Positions 12,626 through 25,150 of a stretch of 64,000 nt of DNA are shown one piece after another; the first letter of the stretch is position 1; every line of letters starts with the position of its first letter. The DNA comes from Epiperipatus broadwayi (Eukaryota; Onychophora; Udeonychophora; Euonychophora; Peripatidae), in contig JAQFVV010000546.1 of NCBI GenBank assembly GCA_028023455.1, positions 333,851 to 397,850 on the forward strand, in the 5' to 3' direction. The translations under genes and the position numbers were made by a program. A model generated the notes under the pieces. The model was not told where the DNA came from. It saw only the letters and a list, made by a program, of their open reading frames with translations, and made no database searches.

Positions 12626-14434
12626 AGTGGTCTTCAACCTTTTCACACCTGCAGACTGGTAAAAATAAGGATAATATTTTGCAGACTGGCAGAAGTTTAC
12701 AGATAAATTTTCTTAAAGATGTAAGCTGCTTAGCCTAAGATAAGCATAATTGTTATAACTGACCAAAACAGTACACTAGTTATTGTGTATTGTAATGATG
12801 TTGCTTACCTTCACATGCTGAACATAGAAAACAGTACAATAGCAATCATTCTCATTAATGTGCTTGCATTTCTTTGTTTATTATTTCATTGTTAAAACAT
12901 GCAAGAATAAAATGTTATTTCCCTGAATGTTGGGAAATATCATAGCTAGTGTAATTACATGGCAGTGATTATGATAAATGTAATATCTGTATTTAATGTT
13001 AAATATACAAGATGGTTATATGTCTTTTGATAGTAGTAAGGGCAAAATAGAAATTGCATAATTAAAATCACCGTATAGCCCCCCCAAAATTTGCCGTATT
13101 CTAAATCTGAAAAAATAAAATAAAACGTGCAAAAGTCTGAAGTTTTGATGTCATTGTAATTTTTTTTTGTGCTGGTGTGTTGAAAGGATAAAAAAATGTA
13201 ATTAATAGAAAATTTTTTTAAAAAAATTGTTTGTTTTTATTTTTAAAAAAAATGGTAACAGAAATTGGTTTTAAAAATAAAAGTTTTAGTATATTAGTGG
13301 TATACAAATAAAGTCAAAAAAAATATTGCCTTATAGGCCAAAAAAAATGGGAGTATTTTTAAATAATAAAAAGAAGAAAACAAAACTCGAAAAAGTCAAA
13401 AGTTTTGCTCTTATTTTAATTTGGGGGTGGGGGGTGGTGGATTGAAAAATACTTTGTAAAAGTTAGACAGAAATTTTTTGATTGTTTTTCTTTTTAAAAA
13501 AAGGTGATAAAAATTGATTTCAAAAATAAAAGTTAAAGCCAAAAAAGATCTTATTTTAATTTGGGGGTGGGTGGGGGTGAAAATACTTTGACTTCACTGA
13601 GACAAAAGTTACTTTTGGTTTGTTTTTATTTTTTAAAAAAGGTAATAAAAATTGGTTTTAGAAATAAAAGTTTTAGTATATTAATGGTATACAAATAAAG
13701 GCAAAAAAGATATCGCCTTATAGGCCAAAAAAAAGTGGCCGTATTTTTAAACAAAAAAAAAAACCCCTGAAACTTGAAAAAGTCAAAAGTTTTGATCTTA
13801 CTTTATTTGGAGAGGGGGGGGTATTGAGAAATACAATGTAAAAGTTAGAGACAGGAGTTATTTTTTGGTTTTTATTTTTAAAAAAAAGGTAAAAAAAAAT
13901 TGATTTCAAAAATAAAAGTTAAAACCAAAAAAAACCCACTAAAAATGAAATATTGTATTAACAGAGGGAGTAGAAAAAATTTAAGAGATCAAAAAAAGTC
14001 ACCGTATTTTTAAAATTGTGGCCCAGTAACATTATATTTTATTGTTTTAACACATAAACAATACCGACAAGCAGCCATGATTGGCTATCAAAAGACAACT
14101 GGAGTTTGTATAATAAAAAACTTTTTTTTTTTAATTTTGATTTTTTTTAGAAAAATAATAAAAAATTTAATTATACCCCTCCATAAACATCTGTGATAAA
14201 TAGAAAAACAAATTAATTTATGTATGATTGATTAGATTTCGTTTTTGTTCTGTTTCTTTTTTTTTTAACCGGGTAAAAATACGATGAAAAAATAAATAAA
14301 AACTGTTTATATTAATTAAAAATTTAAAATCTTATTATTTTGTTATTACTAACTTTCTTGCCAGTCTAGCGCAGCCTGGCAAAAAACTTCTGTGACCCAG
14401 GGCTGGTCCGCAGCCCGGTGGTTGAAGACCACTG
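12626..14434. mobile_element. hAT-like non-autonomous DNA transposon
   Basis: The ends are terminal inverted repeats: AGTGGTCTTCAACC on the left and GGTTGAAGACCACTG on the right. They are flanked by an 8-bp duplication, CTTTACAT (12618-12625) and CTTTATAT (14435-14442), 7 of 8 matching. hAT elements have 8-bp duplications and CAGTGGT-type termini, so the class is well supported. A CTGC-GAC-GG subterminal motif is also mirrored. No transposase frame lies in the 1.8 kb; the middle is a purine/pyrimidine-biased tandem repeat. It inserted into a satellite unit whose two halves match neighbouring units. The left end lacks the initial C of the right end. Confidence 0.72.
13100..13990. repeat. ~385-bp higher-order tandem repeat inside the hAT-like element
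   Basis: The sequence GTAATAAAAATTGGTTTTA-AAATAAAAGTTTTAGTATATTA occurs near 13251 and 13637 (386 bp apart), and a variant GATTTCAAAAATAAAAGTTAAA occurs near 13510 and 13896 (about the same spacing). GCCTTATAGGCCAAAAAAAA recurs near 13331 and 13712. Runs of G (ATTTGGGGGTGGG) recur once per unit. A 63-codon minus frame (13718-13909) lies inside and is not a gene. Confidence 0.7.
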
Positions 14435-14859
14435 CTTTATATGTATGAAACTAAAACTACAAAAACTTTCCAAATATTTTTACAAAAAAAAAACAAAAAA
14501 CAAGAGTTTTTCATAAAGAATTATAGACAATAATGAGATTTTCATGATTTTTTAAATGTAAATATTAATAATTTGAATCTAAATATTCCATTTTTTTTAT
14601 ATATTTTAATTCTAATGTAACTAGAAATTACCAACTAAAAGCATTCTACCTAGTAATAATATTTGTCTGTCCATTTAAATAAAATTGGAAAATAACAGTT
14701 TTTAGTTTGTACTTTGCCTAGTTACATCATAGCTAAAATTTATCTTTAAAAACATAAGAATTTCCATTAAAATGATTAATATTCCTATGATTACTTCCTT
14801 AATTAAACTTTAAAAAAAAACAGATTAATATTTATTTTTAAAACCAATGAAGTATTGTA

Positions 14860-15201
<342 letters not shown>

Positions 15202-15818
15202 AAATTCAAATATAAATAAATTAACTCCCTTGTAAACTATGGATAAGTACAAAATTCATTTTCATATTTCTTTAGAAATATTTTGTCAAATAACAAGCAC
15301 ACATATATGCATACGCGCGCACACACGTATATATATATAATCTATACAAAGTAATGCTAAAATAACTCAAATAGTGTTGCTGAAATATTCTACCATTGAT
15401 TGTATTGAATTACTATAATTTTAATTTTAATTAGTGTTATGCAGTCATTTAATTTATTTATACATGTAGTATGTTATAAATTTCTTCATACGTGTATGCA
15501 AGATCAAGATATAGCATTAATGTTAATGCTTCTAAGGCAAAAGAAAATTTTAAATAAATACTATAATGCTTAGCATTAAATGTCATGATCATAACCAAGT
15601 TAATCTATTATTGATTATAAAAATCTATATTATAGATGTACCTGTGTGTATTTTAAATCTGCAAGTTCCAATGTGTGCAAAGTTGGATATTATTTATTAA
15701 TTTATTCTTGGTGCTATTTGTGTTGGGATAAATCATGTTTTTTTGATTCATCTATTTCCATCATTACACTGAGCCTAACAAGTATAAGTTTTAAAATGCC
15801 AAACAATAGTATGTATAT
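15202..15818. other. AT-rich non-coding stretch
   Basis: Contains a short CGCGCACACACG patch near 15315 and a short TA run. A 62-codon frame at 15646 has no recognisable motif. Confidence 0.4.
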
Positions 15819-15955
15819 AACCATTAGAAACTAGTCAATACTTAGACAATCCCAATATAGATAACAATCAAGAATTTCAAACTGTTGTCAAGGCAACCTC
15901 CACTTAGCAATAGAGATGGATCCCCACCTCCATTAATGGTCTCATATATTTATAA
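15819..15955. repeat. Direct repeat unit 1 (~135 bp)
   Basis: Begins ACCATTAGAAACTAGTCAA and includes CAAACTGTTGTCAAGGCAAC. A second copy lies about 358 bp downstream with scattered substitutions. Confidence 0.8.
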
Positions 15956-16176
15956 AGACACTAAAGATTCCAACTTGACCATAGAGATTGAAATTATTGA
16001 TTGGAAAAAGTTTAAATAAACCTCCTTAAACAGATAATTATAATCTTTTCTGAATGCAGTCTAATAAATAGTTAATAATAACATTAAAAATTGCAATTTT
16101 AATTTTCAAATTGCACTCAAAGTATTACTTAAATAATAAGTGTAATAATGCTGAATGCAAAATGGGTTTATAAATA

Positions 16177-16311
16177 ACCATTAGAAACCAGTCAACACTT
16201 AGACAATCCCCAATATAGATAACATTTATGAACTTCAAACTGTTGTCAAGGCAACCTCTTTTTAGCAATGGAAGTGGAGTCCCCAGGTCCATTAATGATC
16301 TCATATATATA
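16177..16311. repeat. Direct repeat unit 2 (~135 bp)
   Basis: Matches the 15819-15955 unit from ACCATTAGAAACCAGTCAA to CATTAATGATCTCATATAT, with small differences. The 220 bp between the copies is not repeated. Confidence 0.8.
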
Positions 16312-18684
16312 TATATAAGATGTTAGTGAAGGATATTCTTAGTTATATATCATTTCGATATGTGAGATTTTTTATTTTCACATTGGATCAAACAGAGATA
16401 AAACAATTACATGTATAAAAATTTTTTTTTCAATAATAAATAATATATTAACTGCATCATTACTATGGTCAGTAATGGTGAAAGTGTATTATAGTGATTA
16501 TTAAAAGCTAAAAAAATATTTATTCTGCCTTACGAGCATATGCATTAATTTTATAATACACACACACACACACACACAATATCTTACAGAATATATTATC
16601 AAAATTCTAGAAATGTTATTATTAATATCAGTTTAAAATAGCAGACATGTCATTTCGAATTAAATGAATGTCTTCATATGCAGAATATTGCTAAACTGAG
16701 ATTAGAAAGTATATAGAAAAGTACGATTTTATTAAAATCAGCAAATATAATTTTTATTTTATATATATATATTTATTTTAAAAAAGTGTGCAAATTAATA
16801 CACTAATTAGTGATTACAGTCAATTATTTATTTGTTTGTATGATCTGTCAAGTAATAACTATCAAAGATATCTCAAAAATAAAATCTAATCTGCTGAAAA
16901 AAAAAAACGGAGACAAAAAAAGAAGAGAGAATTAATATGATATGATTTCTTGGGATCGTATTATTATAGTGTTCTCACTTAATTTAATTAAAAACATCAC
17001 TTTATTTAATTAAAAGCATTTATTGTGTTTGATAAAATATTATAAAAATGTGAAGAATCCCATAAACAAATTACAGTTTATCAAATATGTAATGCTGATA
17101 ATATAAATTTCTTAATGGAACAATCAAGTTTGAAGATATTGCAGACCAGATTTTGAAAAAAAAATCATATTTCAAAGATCATTTAAATAAATCTGCACAT
17201 AATATCCATTTTCTTATCACTTTTTATTTGATGATTAAAATGGTATTGATACAAAAAGAACGTGTGTTACTTGTAATTTTATTTAAGTGATTCTTAGAAT
17301 ATGATTTATGACTCATTGCAGTAATGTTTTCAGACTTATGATAAAAACATATGCAATAAACTAAATAATTAAGATCATGATTTGGTATTATTATTTACTA
17401 TACATCATGCACTTTTTATAGAAATATAAGATAAATGTCAACATTTTTAGATTTGTCTCTTTTAATTCATATTCATTTTTTCATTAAGAACTTTAATAAA
17501 ATAAATAAAGTTAACAAACTATTTTTTAGAAATTCATTGAGGAATTAAATACATGATTATGCTTTGACATATTATTTCATATTTAGATCCATAAAGACTT
17601 TGTCGCATCTTAAGTGGATATGAGTTTATTGCATATTTACAAACAATACAATTTTATCGTTGTTTAAGACAAATTATTGCTTGATTAGAATCCTTTAATC
17701 AACAGATTTTTTGAAAACATAGAACGGATTTTCAAAAGTTCATGTTATATATATATATTTATCAGTCTGTAAACTCCATGGTAAACTTTTGTTTATTTAT
17801 TGACCAATACTTGTGATAATGACATATAAACTAAGTCTTCAGATTTTGTTTTGTTTATTTTTTTTAACAAGAAACAATACATAAAGATTTAAAAATAAAA
17901 TGATTTCAAGCGGTTTATTTCAATTTTATAGAACTAAATAAGTCAAAAATGAAATGTATTATTTATTGATTACCAAACAGTTCACTATTTCTTTAAAAAA
18001 TATTTTTAGTTTGTATTTAATTTTAAGAATTGATAAACTATATTTGAGCAATATATCATTCAAACTTATCCTTATATAGTTAGTACTGGATAAAATACTA
18101 ATGGTTTTTGTTATATATATATAATAACAAGGAAAAATCAAATCATTATTACAGTGAAAATATTTTTATAGATAAAACATCGAAGTGCAGCAACAACATA
18201 TATATATATCATATTGGAAAACTACTATTATTAAGTTTATTTTTAGAAAAATGTTAGATTTTGATTTTTTTAAAACTTTTATTTAGATATATAGAAGTTG
18301 TTATCAAAAAATTTTTTCAGAAATGGAAAAAAAATCAATAATTTACATTTTTGATTTCAAAGGTTGTGGCAAAAAATTAACAAAACGGGTGACATCTAGT
18401 TCAAGTTTAATCCTTTCTTTGAAAAGTTTTGCATATGACAATGGGGGGACTCAAATCTTTTAGTCACTGCAGCTATAAAATATTAATTGCATTAGATTAA
18501 AACAAACTGTATAAAAATATGGTACATTAAAAAAATTATTCCTCATAACATAATACATTAAAAATAGCCATTTATTTTTTGTGGTCATGAAAACTTAAAT
18601 CAAAACTTTACATGCATCTATTACCATATTAATTTTAAAAAAAATTTTTTTATTCGAAATGGAAGTTATAAGCATAATGTAAAA
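16312..18684. other. AT-rich non-coding stretch
   Basis: Contains an (AC)n run at 16558-16578 and short TA runs. No supported gene; the 60-codon minus frame at 17959-18141 has no recognisable domain. Confidence 0.45.
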
Positions 18685-18943
<259 letters not shown>

Positions 18944-19505
18944 TGTTTCAAAAGGCGTTTATTGTCTCAAAAGAATACAACATTAGTGGTTACATAGTAA
19001 ATTAACTGCTACAAGTTGATTACAAATTTTAACATTTACACTGTCATTTTTGATAGAGTTCTTTCTGGATTTACATGAGCTTAAAACATAGATCTTGTCT
19101 ACATATAATATCCTGGATTATCCATTCTGCCTAGGTCAACAGTCCAAATGTTATAACACAATTTTCATTTTATTTTATGTCCCAAATGGGTCAAATATAA
19201 TTTATCATTTGAACCCCATTAGCAAATCAATCACTTATAACAGAAGGGGAAAATTGTTGCCAAATTGTCCTTGTTGCTAATTTGACATGTGTATCCTTCT
19301 AAGTTTCTTTATAATGTTTAATTTTTCCAGCTTACAATGTTCAAACTGGTGTTACAAAGATCTTATTAGATCTAACTCCCAAGTTTTGGTCCTATGTTTC
19401 TTTTAAATGTGTCCTATTCCCAAAATTCACTGATGTTGCAAGATTTCAGGTTTTCAAAAAAAAAACACACTATACTGGTTCCTAAGAGTTTTATCATTTT
19501 TGTCA

Positions 19506-22500
19506 CTATAACATTGATCTAATCTTAAGTAATGACCAGGTTGTTGCATAAATGTCAGGTCTGGCCAGTGTCTTATCCCTTTTCTGTATCATTGCAAGTT
19601 TATTTGAAAAAGTAGCTGGATGCCTCCTGGAATTGTTACCAATTAGGAAGGTGCATCTAGTACACCAGTATGCATATAGCACAAAGGTTGCTGCCCTGAC
19701 ACTTGGTGTTAATCCCTCTCTAAATGCAGAAATTAATTGATGCATTGTTACATTAGACTTTCTGTAATTGCTAGTTATCAGATTTCTTATCTGCCTAAGT
19801 CCCTCACAGTGATATATCAGATGTGATAGGGTTTCCTCAGCTCGATGGCATAACCCACAAAAGGGATCAATTGATGTATACAATCTTTTATGGCAAAAAA
19901 AAATATGTGGTAGGTAATGCAGATAAGTTAAGTTTTATCAGAAAATTGAAAAACTTTGGTTCTAAGGCCCATCGTTTATACCTTTTAACCAGTTGTTTAT
20001 TATTAATTCCCAGTATCGGTTCCAAAGCAATTGTGTTATTATCTTCATTTATTAGTTCATAAATTTTGCAGTATTTGTACTTATTAATAAATTGCTCTGG
20101 GATTTTTGATTCTGTTTTACAATGATATATTAATTGTTCAAAATATGATAATTTTTTTGGTGGTGGTTTATCAGTTGGAATGACCTCTATGAGCTGCTTA
20201 ATTTTTGGAAATTGTTTAACAATATCAATTATATTGTTCCTCATTCTCTGTTTGTCAAAAATACCAATATCATGTAACCGCAAACCATTTTTATTCAGTG
20301 GTTGACATAGTTTTGCCATTGATATTGCCACGACTTTCCTTGACCATAGTAGCTGATTGCAAATGGTCTTAATTTTAGAGATAAAAGCCTTTGAGAAAGC
20401 AACCACCAGCATAAAGTAAACTATCTTAGTCATCATCAAACTGTTAATTAATTGAATCTTAGAATATACTGACATATAGGTATTGGCTAGAGAGTCTTCT
20501 ATTTGCTGGATTTCATTTTTCAATTTGTTCTGCAAATGACATCTCATGCCAGTAGTCCCCAGATGGAATGGAAATCCAAGGAATGAGCCTGGCTTTGCCT
20601 GAAATATGGATGTACATGGCCTTCCCATGAATATGGTCCATGCTGCTGTTTTTTCTGGATTGAAACCTAGTTTAAATTCCCTTGAGTATTCTTCTAAAAT
20701 CATTTGTAGTTTTGCTATCTGCTTTTTTGATTTCAGGAAAACTGTAATATCATCCATGTATGCAATGCAGGTCAATTTTTGACCAGTTCCCAGGATCACC
20801 ATTCTTTCAAATGCCTGTTGTAGTTGAACAAGAAGGGGATTTATATATAAAATGAATAAGATGGCACTAAGTGGGGACCCTTGTGAAAGTGATTTAGTTG
20901 GTGTGAAAACTGGTGAATTTCTGCCATTTAGGGTAATGTGAAGCTCACGATTTAAGAGTAAATCTGCTATAACATATATATGTAATTTTGGCATTTCAGT
21001 GTCATTCAGTAATCTCAACAGTATAGATATATCAACATTGTTAAAAGCTGAAGCAATATGCAGCTGTATAACAATCAGGCCATATTTTTTCTTTTCTCTA
21101 ACCGATGTCAAAGTACCCCTAAATAACATAGCAGCTTGTGTGGTAGATGAATTTTTTTTGCAAATTGAGCTGGAGAAATCATCAGCAAAATAATCTTTAA
21201 TTACTTTCTCTAAAATCTTTATGGGAAATGGACCCATTGATATTGGCCTTATCTCTGATAACAAAGGGATGGGCTTCTTTTTTTTTATCAAACGGCACCA
21301 TCGCGATCGTATTAACTCCATCCATTGTTATTTTTCCCTGTGATAAATAATTTGCCAGCTGGCACAGGCATTTTCTAATCAGCTTGTCAAAGTGTTTTAA
21401 TATGAACAGTGAAATTCCAGGGCTATCTCGGTGACAGTTGTTGGGCGTTTCATTCATTTTCATTATAAAATCATCTATTGCATATGGTGATTCAATCTCT
21501 GTCATTCCAAATACATTTGGTTGGTATTGTATCAATTTCCCTGGCCCCAGCTTATTTTTAAAATAGTTAAGAATTGGTAAGATCATATTATTTCCAATAA
21601 ATGTTTCATTGTTGCTTATAATTGCTAATGGCACTTTGATTTCAGGTCCCCTCCCTAATGCCCATCTAATGTATTGTCGAGTCCATGTGTGTTGATGCAT
21701 TAGGCATATTCTACTTTTTTTATTTTTTAAATAGCTCTTCAGTGTTTCACATGCCTTGTCATAAGCATTTGTTAGTATATGTATACGTTTCTGGTGTGTT
21801 GAGTAGGGGTTATCACCACAATATGTTTATGAATTTGTTCTGCAAGCTTCAACAACCCTGTGGGAAGTGGCTGATCTTTTACTATATGATTAATGTTAAA
21901 TGACAAGATATTACTGCAAGTTAAATATTGCTGTATTGGGTTAAAGGTCATTGAAAGAATCTTATTACACATAATATAAGTCTCTGAAAAAATAAATTCG
22001 GGTGTTAAGGTTGGAATCAACATTCTTATTGTTCTAGTTAGTGACAGTCTAGAGACTTGTATATTACTGAGGTCAATTGATATGAACTGAGCTGAGTGAT
22101 CAGAAATTGCTGATGGGATTAACTTCATGCTTATTAGATGATGAAACACTGGAGAGTAAAAACAAAGATGAATTAATGTTGAAAATTGGCCATTATGAAA
22201 TGAAGCAGCATCTTCATGTAAGAAACCCCTTGCACTCATCAATGGATAATTTATGTATCCACTTATTTACAAACTCATCATATGTTACATTGCAGTCTCC
22301 AATCAAAATTGTTGGATTAGCTGTAAATCCCAGTGTTAAATTAATTGTGGCAATTATTGTATTTATTTTATATTTTTGCAATGGCATATAAACAAAGATT
22401 ACATTTATTTTAATTATTTTGTGAAATAAAGTAATGATTAATAGATTTGCATCAATGTATATGATTTGAAAATTGGTAAACTGGCAAGCAGTAGCTATCA

Positions 22501-22723
22501 AAAGACCTGTTCCAGCTGATGGAGAGGTAGAGTCTCTTGAACATACAACAAAGCCCTCACTATTTAGAAATTTTTCTGGATAAATTTGCGACCCTGCATA
22601 AATTTTGGTTTCAAGCACTCCCATTATATGAGGTTTTGTTTCCCTGATCCATTGTTTCAACTTAAATATTTTTTCTATTGCATTCAAACCCCGTACATTA
22701 AAAGAAGCAATTTTAATTTTCAT
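19506..22723 (-). pseudogene. LINE-B ORF2: APE endonuclease, reverse transcriptase, C-terminal CCHC
   Basis: Starts at ATG 22723 with MKIKIASFNVRGLN, the Asn motif of APE-type endonucleases, then LETKIYAGSQ (the Glu motif), LIGDCNVTYDEF (usually GDFN) and SDHSAQFI (the SDH motif). The frame shifts near 22220. Linker and reverse transcriptase follow: RPISMGPFPIKILEK, then VIQLHIASAF where sister copies have QLDIxAAFD, SLSQGSPLSAILF, and AYMDDITVFL with the catalytic pair. The C-terminal CGLCHRAEETLSHLIYHC is a CCHC motif. Frames change near 21.7, 21.25 and 19.88 kb. The enzyme would nick DNA and copy its own RNA at the nick. The D-to-H change and frameshifts make it non-functional. Best paralogue in the window: LINE-F. 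Confidence 0.88.
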
Positions 22724-23647
22724 TTATAAAGATTTACTTTTTACTTTGAATTTATTTGAATTTACTTTATCTTTTATTATACTTATCTTAGGCTGTCTAT
22801 CAATTGTAAATCTTGGGCATCTTTGTGAATTTACTTTATCTTTTATTATACTTATCTTAGGCTGTCTATCAATTGTAAATCTTGGGCATCTTTGAACTCA
22901 CTTTCAGTTTTAACATCAGTATATCTGTCCATTCAATACTGTTTTCCTGTGTCATCAAACATAAGCTCTCCTAATTTTAGCTTTTTGCCTATTTTCCGGT
23001 TTTTTGAGGGCCTTCCTGGCTTTCTCTTTTGTTCATTATTACCCCGAGTAACTTGCTGCATATTTGGCATTATTGTCTGAGTAATCTCAATATTCATATT
23101 GTTCCTAGTTCTTTGTTTTTTAGTTAAATCCAGTTCTTTGTACAAATTCATATTTTCTTCATAATATTGCTTCCCATCAACATTTTTTTCAGTGTGTGTT
23201 TGTCTATATTTTTTTCTAAAGCTTTAACCACATGCATTTGTATATCATTCCCTTTTTTCTTTTACTTTTGTATTATTTATCTTAAGGCACACTTTTTCCT
23301 CCAACCTTAATGAAGAAGCTAGAATCTCACCAATATTACTATCATCATTATTTACATTTGCAGTTTCACTTTCTTGCTTATCTGTATTCATATGTGTTTG
23401 TATAGCATTTTTTTCCTTTTCACTTCCCTGAGTTACCACATCCGATGCCAATATTTACTTTATATCCCTTTGTTTATAGCTTGTTTTCTTTTCTAGTCTT
23501 TCTTCTGATAATTCAAATCCTTTATTATTTTCATTCTTTGGACAATCTATAATCAAATGGCTTTTTTCTCCACAGCCAAAACATTGTGGCCTTAGCCCTT
23601 TAATTTTTAGGTATAACACTGCTCTCTGATCCATATCATCATCATCA
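22724..23647 (-). pseudogene. LINE-B ORF1 C-terminal part (gag-like, zinc knuckle)
   Basis: The retained N-terminal edge reads MDQRAVLYLKIKGLRPQC and continues CFGCGEKSHLIIDC, a CCHC knuckle (C-x2-C-x4-H-x4-C). LINE-F has the same arrangement (IADQEAMLSLYIRGLKPQC). Downstream the frame is broken at 23455; pieces at 23451-23245 and 23151-22933 keep a low-complexity charged linker and a basic KRKPGRPSKNRK, like GRPRRNKSKR in LINE-F. A 69-bp tandem duplication (22758-22826 and 22827-22894) lies near the C-terminus. The poly-Ser run preceding the knuckle in this frame is the translated microsatellite of the neighbour, not protein. Confidence 0.8.
22758..22894 (-). repeat. 69-bp tandem duplication in LINE-B ORF1
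   Basis: Two nearly identical 69-bp units beginning GAATTTACTTTATC (plus strand) lie side by side. The length is 23 codons, so the duplication would not shift the frame. Confidence 0.9.
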
Positions 23648-24600
<953 letters not shown>

Positions 24601-24802
24601 TTTCAAAGGAACTTTATTCACAAAGAAAAAAAAAGGTTACAACAACAGGTTACAGAGTTTATACATTAAAATTCTTTTTTTTTAATGGGAAAAAACACTC
24701 AAAAACATTTATGTATTACATTGTTAAAAAAATAATGGTAACACAAAAAAAAGAAACAAAAAAATTTGTATACAATGAAAAGTTGGATCAAAAAACTGAA
24801 GG
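24601..24802 (-). mobile_element. LINE fragment A2: 3' UTR only
   Basis: Minus-strand reading ends GTGAATAAAGTTCCTTTGAAATG and the (TAG)n tail. Only ~200 bp of AT-rich 3' UTR remain before the tail of LINE-A appears at 24803. It is a severely 5'-truncated copy. The end resembles those of LINE-A, -B, -E and -J (AATAAA, then CTTT and AAA, then a trinucleotide). Confidence 0.75.
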
Positions 24803-24832
24803 AAATAATATTATTATTATCATCATAATCAT
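24803..24832 (-). repeat. Short (ATR)n tail of LINE-A
   Basis: On the minus strand LINE-A ends CAATAAAGTCTTTTTGAAAT and continues ATGATTATGATGATAATAATAATATT, about ten ATG/AAT/ATT-type triplets, before A2 begins. Confidence 0.75.
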
Positions 24833-25150
24833 ATTTCAAAAAGACTTTATTGCATACAACAAGAAAAAGATTGCATTAATAACTATTTTACCACATACAG
24901 ATAAATTGAAGTTAACATAAACAAATTGAAAATTTTAATATGGGGGAAAAACAACAAAAACGAAGATATACATGTGATTTACACATTTGGGTTTACATTT
25001 TTTTACAATACACATCCAATCAGTTTTATATACTGATAAGGCTTTTAGTTTTCTCTTTTATTAGTCTCTTTTCATGCTATAATTTTGAGCATTGTTGCAA
25101 TATGGACCAAGTGGCTGTGTACCTCACTTGGGATACATTTTTTTCATCCC

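Larger units (their letters stand above)
11918..14850. repeat. AT-rich satellite (~300-330 bp units), split by a hAT-like insertion
   Basis: Shared landmarks recur in order: AAAACTGACATTGC-like, then TAGTTTATA-CCTAG-like, then GTGTGAAACTGGAAATATAA and an AACTTCCTAA-ATATTTT-like stretch. Units start near 11918, 12152, 12480 and 14606. The third is split: its first part ends at 12625 and it resumes at 14435 after the insertion. Related units occur at about 31.3-32.25 kb. Copies are diverged. Confidence 0.6.
18944..23647 (-). mobile_element. LINE-B: 5'-truncated non-LTR retrotransposon
   Basis: Runs right to left: end of the gag-like ORF1 (23647-22724), ORF2 with endonuclease and reverse transcriptase (22723-19506), then a ~560-bp 3' UTR ending in AATAAACGCC and a (TAA)n tail. 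The 5' truncation lies about 19 codons before the ORF1 zinc knuckle, where sequence changes at once to the (TAG)n tail of the upstream fragment A2. It lies in the same orientation as LINE-A and A2. ORF2 has several frameshifts, and a catalytic-region Asp is replaced by His, so the copy is dead. Confidence 0.9.

Noticed and set aside
22214-22723. Endonuclease-like frame as a host AP endonuclease gene
   Set aside because: It is directly followed by the RT domains of LINE-B and has the same order as in LINE-F.
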